A DNA stretch of 64,000 bases. Source: an uncultured Hyphomonas sp. GTDB lineage: Bacteria > Pseudomonadota > Alphaproteobacteria > Caulobacterales > Hyphomonadaceae. Positions within the stretch are counted from its first letter, which is position 1, and every line of letters starts with the position of its first letter. Position numbers and translations under genes: made by a program. This document shows positions 9,180 through 17,138 of the stretch, in pieces. The stretch covers positions 310,001-374,000 of the forward strand of contig NZ_OY782759.1 in assembly GCF_963678195.1 (NCBI RefSeq). Direction: 5' to 3'. The notes below the pieces were generated by a model that did not search any database, had not been told where the DNA came from, and saw only the letters and a program-made list of their open reading frames with translations.

Positions 9180-9272
9180 GATGGTCTCCTTGAGCGGCGG
9201 TTGCGCCATGCTAGGAATAGGGCCGGGTTCCCGCCGGGTCACCACTTTAATCACACAGGATTATCAGGAATC

Positions 9273-9704
9273 ATGGGCGGAGAAATCGGTGCTTTTGTCG
9301 AGGCGTTTCCTCGTTTCCTGATCTGGACGGCCAGTGCTGGTGTCATGCTGGTCATTGCGAGCACGATTTATGTCCTGCTGACGCCCTGGAAAGAATTTGC
9401 AGAGGTCAGGCGCGGGAACACCGCTGCAGGCCTGGCGCTGGGAGGCGCGATCACAGGTCTGGCCCTGCCGATGTCTTCGGCACTCGCCTCCAGTATCACC
9501 CTGATCGATTTTGCCATCTGGGGCGTGGTTGCGCTGTTGTTGCAGCTGATCGTCTACCGGCTGGTTGATCTTTTGCTGGGTGGTCTGCCAAGGCGGATCG
9601 AGCAGGATGAAATGGGCGCGGCGGCCGTTCTTGTTGCGGCAAAACTGGCATCGGCCCTCATTCTTGCCGCAGGTTTGTGGGACCCTGCGCTTCAACGGTT
9701 CTGA
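9273..9704 (+). CDS. DUF350 (UPF0719) inner-membrane protein
   Basis: Small membrane protein of the DUF350 family with two repeats of paired helices. About four hydrophobic segments are visible (residues 14-36, 47-68, 74-98 and 115-138), with the repeated ...AAGLALGGAITGLALPM... and ...AAVLVAAKLASALILAA... pattern typical of the family. I chose the internal ATG (MGGEIGAF) because the longer upstream frame is antisense to the bdhA start. It is preceded by CAGGAAT. It lies 20 bp upstream of the membrane-anchored protease and pyrF and is probably in the same operon. The molecular role is unknown. Confidence 0.8.
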   Translation: MGGEIGAFVEAFPRFLIWTASAGVMLVIASTIYVLLTPWKEFAEVRRGNTAAGLALGGAITGLALPMSSALASSITLIDFAIWGVVALLLQLIVYRLVDLLLGGLPRRIEQDEMGAAAVLVAAKLASALILAAGLWDPALQRF

Positions 9705-9724
9705 TTTAGGAGCGCGAAAGCCCC

Positions 9725-10546
9725 GTGCGGAAGTTCGACTGGCTGCTTTATGTCTCTGTGCTCGGGCTGATCGTCTTTGTCCTGTTTGCGCAGGGCGATC
9801 ATGCGGACGCGCCCGAAGCGCCGCCGACCGTGCTGGAAGCGGATGGGCCGACCTTGCCGCCGCCGTCACCGCTGGATGAACAAATCCTGATCCAGGTGGA
9901 TGCCCCCAAGGACGGCATCGGCACGGCCTTTGCCGTGAACCGCAAGGGGCAATGGATTACTGCCCGCCATGTGGTGGATGGGTGCGATTCCGTTGGCCTG
10001 CTCGTGGCGCCCGGTCAGTATGTGCCGGTGGAGTCCGTTACACTTGACCCGGATTTTGATCTTGCTCTGATTTCGACGGGCCGCAGCCCGAACCCGGTTC
10101 AACTGGACCTCGCCTCACCCCTCCGGATTGGCAGCGAAGGCTATCATGTCGGCTATCCGCAGGGCCGGCCCGGAGAAGTGGCGACCCGTCTCATGTCCCG
10201 GTCGAAGCTCATAACACGCGGGCGGCGCGAGAATTCCGAACCCATCCTCGCCTGGGCCGAATTCGGCCGGACGCGCGGTCTCGACGGCACGCTGGGCGGC
10301 ATTTCGGGCGGGCCGGTCTTCGATGCGGGCGGGCGCGTGCGCGGCGTGATCGTCGCCGAAAGCCCGCGGCGTGGACGAATCTACACGACCGCGCCTTCCT
10401 CGGTCGAAGCCTTCCTCACGCGCCTGAATGTCGACCCGGAAGATGGGCCTGCAGAGGCCTTCGACGAGGAGAGCTATGGGCCGCGTTCCGACAATGCCCG
10501 GCGTCTGTTGCAAGTGGTAAAGGTTGCCTGCAAGGTAACGCCATGA
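9725..10546 (+). CDS. Membrane-anchored trypsin-like serine protease
   Basis: S1-fold protease held in the inner membrane by one N-terminal helix (LLYVSVLGLIVFVLFAQG), followed by a proline-rich linker and a periplasmic catalytic domain. The triad can be read as His in TARHVVDGC, Asp in DPDFDLALI and Ser in GGISGGPVF, the order found in DegP/trypsin-like enzymes. No PDZ domain follows, unlike DegP or DegS. A lone GTG serves as start (product MRKFDWLL), preceded by GGAGCG 8-13 nt upstream. The last four bases overlap pyrF as ATGA, implying translational coupling. The substrate is unknown; a quality-control or activation role is possible. Confidence 0.85.
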   Translation: MRKFDWLLYVSVLGLIVFVLFAQGDHADAPEAPPTVLEADGPTLPPPSPLDEQILIQVDAPKDGIGTAFAVNRKGQWITARHVVDGCDSVGLLVAPGQYVPVESVTLDPDFDLALISTGRSPNPVQLDLASPLRIGSEGYHVGYPQGRPGEVATRLMSRSKLITRGRRENSEPILAWAEFGRTRGLDGTLGGISGGPVFDAGGRVRGVIVAESPRRGRIYTTAPSSVEAFLTRLNVDPEDGPAEAFDEESYGPRSDNARRLLQVVKVACKVTP

Positions 10547-11442
10547 GCGATTTTGCAACCCGTCTGATCGCCGGTGCCCGCCGGCTTGGCCCCTTGTGTG
10601 TCGGGATCGATCCGCATCCGGGCAAGATCCCTGACCTGTTCGGCGGCGACACACCGGATGGGCTGGCAGCCTGGGGTGAAGCTGTCGTTGCCGCGGCGGC
10701 GGGCCGCGTTGCTGTCGTGAAACCGCAGGTCGGACTGTTTGAGCGTCATGGGCCGGACGGCATGCGGGCGCTGCAGCGTGTCTGCCAGGCAGCGAAAGAG
10801 GCCGGACTTCTGGTCATCGCAGACGCGAAGCGTGGCGATATCGGTTCCACGGCCAAAGGATATGCACTCGCCTATCTTTCCCCGGCTGCGCCGTTCCCGT
10901 CAGATGCGGTGACCGTGAACCCCTATATGGGCCTCGATACGCTGGAACCGTTTCTTGAGCAGGCGGAGGCGCACGGGAAAGGCGTTGTCGTCCTGGCGCG
11001 CACGTCTAATCCCGGATCGTCAGATTTCCAGGCCCGCGACCTGGAAGGCGCCCCGCTTTATGCCCGTGTGGTCGAAGCGCTCGCGCCGGCAATCGAGCGG
11101 CTGAAGGGGGCAGATGGCTGGTCCAGTCTGATGCTTGTCGCAGGGGCGACGGGGCCGGATGAAGCGCGCCATTTGCGCCAGCTCGCGCCGGATGCGTTGT
11201 TCCTCGTGCCCGGTTATGGCGCGCAAGGCGGTGGGGCGGCAGACGCGCTGGCCGGTTTCAGGCGGGCGGGCAACCGGCTTGAAGGCGGCGTGGTGAATGC
11301 CTCGCGCTCGGTGACCTTCCCGGAGGGGGCCGATTCCGCGGCAAGCCGGACGGAATGGGCTGCAATTATTGAAGCAGCCATCGACGAAGCCCAGGCGGAC
11401 CTGTCGAAGCATGCTGGCAGGACTTCTGCGATTCCAGCCTGA
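10543..11442 (+). CDS. pyrF: Orotidine 5'-phosphate decarboxylase (type 2)
   Basis: Last step of UMP synthesis: decarboxylation of orotidine monophosphate. The 299-residue length and the motif DAKRGDIGSTAKGYA, carrying the catalytic Lys and Asp residues, mark the longer type 2 (Mycobacterium-like) OMP decarboxylase rather than the 230-residue type 1 enzyme. Phosphate-binding motifs near the C-terminus (VPGYGAQGG and VVNASRSV) are present. The start overlaps the preceding protease by ATGA. Being downstream of a membrane protease is an unusual setting for a pyrimidine gene. Confidence 0.95.
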   Translation: MSDFATRLIAGARRLGPLCVGIDPHPGKIPDLFGGDTPDGLAAWGEAVVAAAAGRVAVVKPQVGLFERHGPDGMRALQRVCQAAKEAGLLVIADAKRGDIGSTAKGYALAYLSPAAPFPSDAVTVNPYMGLDTLEPFLEQAEAHGKGVVVLARTSNPGSSDFQARDLEGAPLYARVVEALAPAIERLKGADGWSSLMLVAGATGPDEARHLRQLAPDALFLVPGYGAQGGGAADALAGFRRAGNRLEGGVVNASRSVTFPEGADSAASRTEWAAIIEAAIDEAQADLSKHAGRTSAIPA

Positions 11443-11563
11443 TACCCGGCGGGCCTCTATCCTTGGGTCACGCCTCGACAAACCCTCATGAAAGACTAGC
11501 ATTGCGCTCACGAAAGCGGCGCCAAGACCGCTTGTGAATAATGTCGACGGGAGGAACACCGAC

Positions 11564-13720
11564 ATGGCCGCTTTGAGCCGAATTTTTCTGGCAGGATCTG
11601 CGCTGGCATTGCTGGCTGCATGTGGTCCGAAGGAAACCGCATCTGCACCCGCACCGGAAGAAAAAGCCTTTGCTGCCGTCGACACCGCAAGGATCGAAAC
11701 GGCCTCGGCAGGCGCCGAATGGCTGACTTATGGCGGCACATATGACGAGCAGCGCCACTCGTCTCTGGATGCGGTGAACAAGGATAATGTCGATCAGTTG
11801 GGCGTTGCCTGGACGTTTGACCTTGCCACCAATCGCGGTGTTGAGGTCACGCCCATCGTCGTCGATGGCGTGATGTTCGTGACGTCCGCCTGGTCGGTCG
11901 TTTATGCGCTGGACGCCAAGACGGGCGAAATGCTCTGGGAGCACGATCCGGACGTTGATCGTGCCGTGGGGGTGAACGCCTGCTGCGATGTCGTGAACCG
12001 CGGTGTCGCCGTCTATGACGGCAAGGTCTATGTCGGCATCATTGATGGCCGCCTTCAGGCGCTGGACGCCAAGACCGGTGACCTCGTCTGGGAGACGGTG
12101 ACGGTCGACCAGTCCAAGCCCTACACGATTACCGGCGCGCCGCGCGTCGTGAACGGCAAGGTGCTGATCGGCAATGGCGGCGCCGAACTCGGTGTGCGCG
12201 GTTACCTCTCGGCCTATGACGCGGACACCGGGGACAAGATCTGGCGCTTCTACACGGTGCCAAACCCGCAGAAGCAGCCGGATGGCGAAGTCTCTGATGC
12301 GGCCTTCGAACAGATCGGCAATGCGACCTGGGGCGACGACGGCGCATGGGTTACCGATGGCGGTGGCGGCACGGTCTGGGATTCCATCGTTTATGACGAC
12401 GTGAACGACCAGATCATCTTCGGCGTCGGCAACGGGTCTCCCTGGAACCGGACGTTCCGCGACCCGTCGGGCGGGGACAATCTGTTCCTGTCATCCATTG
12501 TGGCCGTCGATGCAAATACCGGTGCGTACAAGTGGCACTTCCAGACGACGCCTGGCGATAACTGGGACTACACTGCCACGCAGACGATCATCCTCGCGGA
12601 CCTGCCGCTTGGAGAGGGCGGGGCCCCGCGGCGGGTGGCCATGCAGGCGCCTAAGAACGGCTTCTTCTATGTGATCGATGCGGCCACCGGCGAGTTCATC
12701 TCAGGCGATGCGTTCGTGCCCCTCAACTGGGCCACTGGTCTCGATGAAAACGGCCGGCCCATCGAAGTGCCCGAAGCCCGCTACGGCAAGGTGCCGTACA
12801 ATCAGCTTCCCGGCCCGCTCGGGGCGCACAACTGGCACCCGATGGCCTTCGATCCGGATCTGAACCTCGCCTATATCCCGGCGCAGGAAATTCCGCAGGC
12901 CTATGCTGAAGACCCGCTCTTTTTCACCAAGGAGACCAAGTGGAATACGGGCGCCGACTTTTCCGCCGGTGTGCCGGCAGTCGCGACGCCCGAGATAGCG
13001 AAGTTCCTGCGATCCACCCTCAAGGGGCGCCTGATTGCCTGGGACCCGGTGGCGCGTGAACCGCGCTGGACGGTGGAGCATGGCAACGCCTGGAATGGCG
13101 GCGTGCTGTCCACGGCCGGCGGGCTTGTCTTCCAGGGCAAGCTGAACGGCGATTTTGTTGCCTATGATGCGGCCACGGGTGACAAACTCTGGAGCCAGAA
13201 CGTCAAGTCAGGGGCCGGTGCAGGCCCCGGGACCTACATGATCGATGGCGAGCAGTATGTGACCATCGCGACCGGCTGGGGCAGTGCGTTCGCCCTGTCG
13301 GCAGGGTTTGCCTATGACGAAAAGGTGCCGTCCACAGTCGGCAAGATCGTGACGTTCAAACTGGGTGGCACTGGGGAAATTCCGGATGTGGAGCTGCAGC
13401 CCATCGACCGCACACCGAAGGCAGAACCGTTCGGCACCGAAGCGCAGCTTGCCGAAGGCGTCGTCGATTTTGCCCGCAACTGCGCTGTGTGCCACGGACC
13501 GCTCGCAGTCAGCTCGGGCGTGCTGCCAGACCTGCGCTGGTCTGCAATCTCGGCAGATCCGGAAGCCTGGAACGGCGTGGTTCTGCAAGGGCACCGTTCT
13601 GCCAATGGCATGGTGTCTTTCGCGGAATATCTGGACGAGGACGATGTCGAGGCGATCCGCGCCTACGTGCTGGCACAGGCTCATGCCGCTGTGGCAGCGG
13701 AAGAAGGTGGAACGGAATAA
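11564..13720 (+). CDS. PQQ-dependent quinohemoprotein alcohol dehydrogenase, lipoprotein
   Basis: Periplasmic oxidation of alcohols with pyrroloquinoline quinone, with electrons passed through an attached cytochrome c. I chose the ATG at 11564, which has GGGAGG 9 nt upstream; the upstream GTG at 11534 has no such site. The product has a lipoprotein signal ending LALLAAC (Cys20). An eight-bladed propeller follows with repeated W-motifs. The adjacent cysteine pair at 140-141 (VNACCDVVNRG) is the vicinal disulfide of this enzyme class. The active-site and metal motif GNGSPWNR is present. The C-terminal heme c motif CAVCH is at 640-644. Quinohemoproteins are usually soluble or membrane-complexed, so the lipid anchor is notable. 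No PQQ synthesis genes lie in this window. Confidence 0.93.
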   Translation: MAALSRIFLAGSALALLAACGPKETASAPAPEEKAFAAVDTARIETASAGAEWLTYGGTYDEQRHSSLDAVNKDNVDQLGVAWTFDLATNRGVEVTPIVVDGVMFVTSAWSVVYALDAKTGEMLWEHDPDVDRAVGVNACCDVVNRGVAVYDGKVYVGIIDGRLQALDAKTGDLVWETVTVDQSKPYTITGAPRVVNGKVLIGNGGAELGVRGYLSAYDADTGDKIWRFYTVPNPQKQPDGEVSDAAFEQIGNATWGDDGAWVTDGGGGTVWDSIVYDDVNDQIIFGVGNGSPWNRTFRDPSGGDNLFLSSIVAVDANTGAYKWHFQTTPGDNWDYTATQTIILADLPLGEGGAPRRVAMQAPKNGFFYVIDAATGEFISGDAFVPLNWATGLDENGRPIEVPEARYGKVPYNQLPGPLGAHNWHPMAFDPDLNLAYIPAQEIPQAYAEDPLFFTKETKWNTGADFSAGVPAVATPEIAKFLRSTLKGRLIAWDPVAREPRWTVEHGNAWNGGVLSTAGGLVFQGKLNGDFVAYDAATGDKLWSQNVKSGAGAGPGTYMIDGEQYVTIATGWGSAFALSAGFAYDEKVPSTVGKIVTFKLGGTGEIPDVELQPIDRTPKAEPFGTEAQLAEGVVDFARNCAVCHGPLAVSSGVLPDLRWSAISADPEAWNGVVLQGHRSANGMVSFAEYLDEDDVEAIRAYVLAQAHAAVAAEEGGTE

Positions 13721-13750
13721 TCCGTTTCCTTCTGCGAGCGAAACCTGTAG

Positions 13751-13780
13751 CGCGGCCCGCTGGGCCGCGTTACTGTTTTC
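13751..13780 (+). terminator. Candidate intrinsic terminator after the PQQ dehydrogenase
   Basis: CGCGGCCC and GGGCCGCG form a perfect 8-bp stem with a GCT loop, followed by a T-biased run (TTACTGTTTT). It sits between the dehydrogenase stop and the TerB-like gene, so it probably ends the dehydrogenase transcript. Confidence 0.55.
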
Positions 13781-13782
13781 AG

Positions 13783-14322
13783 ATGCACATTCTGCTGTTC
13801 ATCCTGAGCATCCTGGTCGCTATCGGCGTCTGGTCCTGGCGGATCCGGATGGCACGGGATGGCCTGCACGAAGCCGGGAAGGCGGCCGGGACAGCCATCA
13901 ACATGCCCCGCAAGCTGGCATTCCAATACAAGGTAGGAAAGGGTGGGCTCAGCCTGATCGAAGACCCGCGTGAAGCGGCTGCCATCATGATGATGGAAGT
14001 AGCGCGCGCCAGGGGCGGCCCGCTGACAGAGAACCAGACCTCTGTCATGGACCGTGAAATCATGCACCATTTCGAGTTCAGCCAGGAGGATGCCGACGCC
14101 CTGACGGCCCATGCGGCCTGGGTGACGAATTCGGCGCCGCCGCCTGCGGAAACCATGCGCAAGCTGAGCCGGCTGATCGTGACATCCTCCGTGCTCGGCC
14201 CAAAGGAAATTGTCGATCTGGATGCGATGCTGGTTGCCGTATCGGAAGCCGAAGGCCTGCCCACGCGCGACCAGCTGGCATTGCTACAGGTTTATCGTGA
14301 CAAGGCTGGCCTGAAGACCTGA
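13783..14322 (+). CDS. Membrane-anchored TerB-like domain protein
   Basis: The product starts with a membrane helix (MHILLFILSILVAIGVWSW) and continues as an all-helical cytoplasmic domain with metal-binding-like acidic patches (residues 60-175). This is the layout of TerB/TerD-associated TerB-like proteins: EDPREAAAIMMMEVARARG, then a second four-helix unit with LPTRDQLALLQVY. I chose the ATG at 13783; the longer frame upstream runs antisense-free through the dehydrogenase tail and is not credible. The function is unknown; TerB domains are linked to metal or membrane stress. The family assignment is by pattern only. Confidence 0.65.
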   Translation: MHILLFILSILVAIGVWSWRIRMARDGLHEAGKAAGTAINMPRKLAFQYKVGKGGLSLIEDPREAAAIMMMEVARARGGPLTENQTSVMDREIMHHFEFSQEDADALTAHAAWVTNSAPPPAETMRKLSRLIVTSSVLGPKEIVDLDAMLVAVSEAEGLPTRDQLALLQVYRDKAGLKT

Positions 14323-14358
14323 GTTGCGCTGCCTGTGTTCTGCGCCTAGGGCAGTTAC

Positions 14359-15186
14359 ATGACTGCGACATCCCTGCCTTCTGCATACCGGACCAAGGTG
14401 CTCAACGAGACCTGGACCAATTTCTCCGTCCTGCGCCATGGTGCCTTTGATGGTGTGCTGGTCACCTCAAAGAATTCCGGCACACACTGGCTGAAATACA
14501 TGCTGGCGGTCGCCCTGGCGGAAACCTACGGGATCGAGCCGCCGGAATATTTCTCGGAAAATGCGGTACGACCGTACATCGGCTGGCCGAAGGACGCGCC
14601 GGTCTTCCCGCAGCTGCCGCGTCTCGCTTTCAGCCATACGATTCCGCACCGGCTCGCCGACTGGGGATGGGCACGCGGCCTGGCAAAATTGCCGCCCTAT
14701 GTGCTGGCCGTTCGGCACCCGATGTCGATTCTCGCCAGCCATCACGCGAAATGGGAATATGATATCAAGGTCGACTGGCTCACCTATCTGGAAGGGGACC
14801 CTGCCGGATCGAAATACCGGTGCGACCTCTACTGGCTTGCCCGATTCTGGAATCGCTGGGGCGAGGTTCTTGCGCGTCACGGCGAGTCCATTCTCGTCGT
14901 TCATTATGAGGACACGCTGAGGGATCCGCGCAAAGTGCTGGAAGCGGTCGACCGGCATTGGGGGCTGAAGCTCAGCCCGGCGTCCATCGATGCGGCGCTG
15001 AAAGCGGGCACCAAGGAAGCCATGGCTGAAAAAGTCGATCCGGACGCAGAGCCGAACGTGCTGCAAAACCGGAAGACGAGCCTGTCTGATCTGTTCTCAG
15101 GCGAAGCGCTTGATATCTATCAGCGCAAGATCGGTGAATTGTTCCGGCACGATCTCGGCTACGACCTGCTCAGTCTTCCATCTTGA
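14359..15186 (+). CDS. Sulfotransferase-family protein
   Basis: PAPS-dependent sulfotransferase fold. The 5'-phosphosulfate loop is seen at LVTSKNSGTHWLKYML (about residues 33-48), with the Lys and the GTHW core. The 3'-phosphate motif is VLAVRHPMSILASHH (about residues 115-129), with Arg and the following Ser. A later VVHYEDTLRDPRKVLE matches the family's YEDL motif. The length (275 residues) is usual for small prokaryotic members. The acceptor is unknown; cell-surface glycans or lipids are typical. The 3' end overlaps the convergent GST gene by 17 bp. Confidence 0.85.
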   Translation: MTATSLPSAYRTKVLNETWTNFSVLRHGAFDGVLVTSKNSGTHWLKYMLAVALAETYGIEPPEYFSENAVRPYIGWPKDAPVFPQLPRLAFSHTIPHRLADWGWARGLAKLPPYVLAVRHPMSILASHHAKWEYDIKVDWLTYLEGDPAGSKYRCDLYWLARFWNRWGEVLARHGESILVVHYEDTLRDPRKVLEAVDRHWGLKLSPASIDAALKAGTKEAMAEKVDPDAEPNVLQNRKTSLSDLFSGEALDIYQRKIGELFRHDLGYDLLSLPS

Positions 15187-15850
15187 GATAACCGCTGGAG
15201 CGTCCGTCCGGCCCGTATCTGATCCACCATGGTTCTGCCTTGGCCTGTTCTTCAAGTTTCAGGAAGTCCGGGTCTGACAGGACGGCAGCGGCATAGTCCG
15301 CCGCTGCACCGCTAAGGGGCAGGCCATAGGTGCGGAAGCGGGTAACGACCGGAAGGTAAAAGGCGTCGGCCGCGCTCCACTTTCCGAACAGGAACGGGCC
15401 GTTCCGCCCAAACTCGGCCCGCAGGCCGCTCCACAATTCCTGGATACGGTCGATGTCTGCGGCCAGCTTTTCAGTCATTTCCGGCGGTAATGCCCGGCCC
15501 CGGATGTTCATGGGGCATTTGCCGCGCAGCTCCGGGAAACCGGCATGCATTTCGCTGGCGGCGGCGCGAGCCACGGACCGGGCGGCCTTATCTTCCGGCC
15601 AGACCTCTCCCGGCGGGGCCCATTCTGCAATCCACTCGGTAATGGCGAGACTTTCCCAGATGGTCAGGTCATCCCAGATCAGCAGCGGCACTTTCGCGGT
15701 CGGGCTGATTGCCTTCAGGCGGGCAGTGGTTTCCGGAAAATCCAGCGGAACGATCACTTCTTCCACCGGCAGGCCCGTCTTGCGGACCACCATGAGCGGG
15801 CGGATAGACCAGCTGGAATAGTTGAGGTTCCCAAGAACGAGACGCCTCAT
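15170..15850 (-). CDS. Glutathione S-transferase family protein
   Basis: Two-domain GST. The N-terminal thioredoxin-like domain (residues 1-77) has the NYSSWSIRP active-site region, a cis-Pro in AKVPLL and the glutathione-binding WESLAI motif. The alpha-helical domain follows to residue 215. The short LGNLNYSSWS start and the GRALPPEMTEKLAADIDRI section resemble bacterial GSTs of the YfcF or BphK-unlike subgroup. The start codon overlaps the stop of the upstream YciI-like gene (ATGA), so they form a two-gene operon. The substrate is unknown; detoxification is likely. Confidence 0.9.
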   Translation of the reverse strand: MRRLVLGNLNYSSWSIRPLMVVRKTGLPVEEVIVPLDFPETTARLKAISPTAKVPLLIWDDLTIWESLAITEWIAEWAPPGEVWPEDKAARSVARAAASEMHAGFPELRGKCPMNIRGRALPPEMTEKLAADIDRIQELWSGLRAEFGRNGPFLFGKWSAADAFYLPVVTRFRTYGLPLSGAAADYAAAVLSDPDFLKLEEQAKAEPWWIRYGPDGRSSGYLKMED

Positions 15851-16143
15851 TCGGGTTTGCCTTCGCCGATGGCCCAGCGGGTTTCATTGATGTGGACATG
15901 TCCGAAGACGCCTTCGGTCACATAAGGGTCCTGCGCGTGGATCGCCTTTGCGGCCGCAAGATTATCGGCTTCAATCAGGAAAACGGAGCCAACCATGTTC
16001 CCGTCCGCATCGAGAAGCGGGCCGGCCATGCGAACACAGGGACCAAGATTTGCCGCCCAGGCCAGATGAGCGGGCCGGGCCTTGGCGCGCGCTTCGGCGC
16101 CCCCATCGGTCTTGTCCAGGCAGTGCAGGCAGAAAAGGGGCAT
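15847..16143 (-). CDS. YciI-like protein
   Basis: A 98-residue ferredoxin-like alpha/beta protein of the YciI family. The start at 16143 has GGAG 8 nt upstream and gives the family N-terminus MPLFCLHCLDK; the longer upstream frame crosses the promoter region. Recognisable motifs are the HLAWAANLG helix, AGPLLDADGNMVGSVFLIEAD and the terminal VHINETRWAIGEG. YciI proteins have a conserved His-Asp pair and occur in metabolic and detoxification settings without one settled function. It is translationally coupled to the downstream GST and divergent from a TetR regulator, which may control the pair. Confidence 0.9.
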   Translation of the reverse strand: MPLFCLHCLDKTDGGAEARAKARPAHLAWAANLGPCVRMAGPLLDADGNMVGSVFLIEADNLAAAKAIHAQDPYVTEGVFGHVHINETRWAIGEGKPE

Positions 16144-16230
16144 TGGGGCGTCTCCATCCGGTTTGCCCGGCAGGCTATCGCACAGACCGCCGCACCTGCC
16201 TATGGGTCCCGCGACAGATTCCTTGCTGCC

Positions 16231-16252
16231 TGAATGAATCATTGATCCTTCA
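16231..16252. promoter_or_regulatory. Candidate TetR operator/promoter in yciI-tetR intergenic region
   Basis: TGAA, 14 nt, TTCA, enclosing the perfect palindrome AATGA-A-TCATT. It includes TCATTGATCCTT, whose TTGATC is a plausible -35 box 16 nt from TATGGT (16264-16269). The same TGAA-N14-TTCA spacing and a TCATTGAT-YY-TT box recur upstream of the microprotein gene beyond the tetR gene, as expected for an autoregulating TetR protein. Confidence 0.4.
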
Positions 16253-16277
16253 GTATTTCCCGGTATGGTCCGGCTCC

Positions 16278-16877
16278 ATGAACGACACCACAGATACCCG
16301 CCAGCAAATCCTGGATGCTGCCATGGAGCGCATCCTGCACTATGGTTACGCCAAGACGACGATGTCCGAGATTGCCAAGGACTGTGGCATGTCTGCGGGC
16401 AACATCTATCGCTTCTTCGCGTCCAAGCTGGATATCGCCGAAGCCATGGCCCGCAAATTCAGCGCGGAGATGTACCAGGCTTATGCCTCCATCGCACGTG
16501 AGAAGAGGCCTGCGCCGGAGCGGCTGCGTGAGTTCTTCGACTACGGTATGGTCAGCACCTATCAGGCCATCGAGGCCAAGGCCAAGATTCTTGAGGTGGC
16601 GGAAGTCCTGGGAGATGAGCGGCCGCTCTACATGAATGAGCAGATGGCGCAGGAACGCGTCTATCTGGTGCAGATCCTTGAAGATGGCATCCGCGATGGC
16701 GTGTTCCGCCCGTTGGAGCGCCTCGATGAAACGGCGGAGTTCATGCAGGCAGCACTGATGAAGTTCCGGTTTCCGCAGCTGTTTTCCCACCTCACCCTGC
16801 CAAAACTGAAGCGCGAGCTGACAGGGGTTATGGACCTGATCCTGGCTGGACTTTCGAAGGACGCGAAGGTTCCGTGA
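16278..16877 (+). CDS. TetR-family transcriptional regulator
   Basis: A 199-residue TetR repressor. The helix-turn-helix spans about residues 8-55 (RQQILDAAMERILHYGYAKT, then MSEIAKDCGMSAGNIYRFF), followed by the helical ligand and dimer domain. I chose the ATG directly after the intergenic promoter; the longer frame upstream runs antisense to yciI. The ligand is unknown. It is divergent from the yciI-GST operon and followed by a small membrane-protein gene. Both neighbouring promoters carry related boxes, so it probably regulates its flanks. Confidence 0.92.
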   Translation: MNDTTDTRQQILDAAMERILHYGYAKTTMSEIAKDCGMSAGNIYRFFASKLDIAEAMARKFSAEMYQAYASIAREKRPAPERLREFFDYGMVSTYQAIEAKAKILEVAEVLGDERPLYMNEQMAQERVYLVQILEDGIRDGVFRPLERLDETAEFMQAALMKFRFPQLFSHLTLPKLKRELTGVMDLILAGLSKDAKVP

Positions 16878-16897
16878 CGACAGCAAACATTGAATCC

Positions 16898-16919
16898 TGA
16901 ATAATTTTAAAATCGTTCA
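16898..16919. promoter_or_regulatory. Second candidate TetR site upstream of microprotein
   Basis: TGAATAATT and AATCGTTCA form a 7-of-9 imperfect inverted repeat around TTAA. The ends (TGAA-N14-TTCA) and overall 22-bp length match the site upstream of tetR, 14 of 22 positions being identical. It abuts the -35 box of the microprotein promoter. Confidence 0.4.
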
Positions 16920-16953
16920 TTGATTTTTGTTCACAGCTTGTCTATATCAAGCT
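16920..16953 (+). promoter_or_regulatory. Promoter of the 37-aa membrane microprotein
   Basis: TTGATT (16920-16925), a 17-nt spacer and TATATC (16943-16948) resemble a housekeeping promoter. A perfect inverted repeat, AGCTTG and CAAGCT around TCTATAT (16935-16953), covers the -10 box and could be a further operator. The -10 box is about 50 nt upstream of the ATG. Confidence 0.5.
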
Positions 16954-16997
16954 CGTGGACGGCACTGATGGCCGTTCCCGCATAAGGAACAGAGACA

Positions 16998-17111
16998 ATG
17001 ACCCTTTCAAAAACGGAATCCCGCCAGTCGTTTGTTGCCCTGATGGCGGCCCTGCCATTCACGATCGGCCTGCTCGCCACGATGGTGACATTCGCTGAAT
17101 TCGTGGTCTGA
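16998..17111 (+). CDS. 37-residue single-helix membrane microprotein
   Basis: This gene is too short for most ORF callers. ATG is preceded by AAGGA (9-13 nt upstream) and a good promoter. The product begins with a charged stretch (MTLSKTESRQSF) and then has one hydrophobic segment (residues 13-37; VALMAALPFTIGLLATMVTF) ending in AEFVV and a TGA stop. I do not recognise a named family. It lies downstream of tetR on the same strand, with its own promoter carrying a TetR-like site, and is convergent with tsaD. It may be a small inner-membrane stress peptide; no function can be assigned. Confidence 0.6.
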   Translation: MTLSKTESRQSFVALMAALPFTIGLLATMVTFAEFVV

Positions 17112-17138
17112 GGCCTTGCGTCCCGACAGACAGACCAA

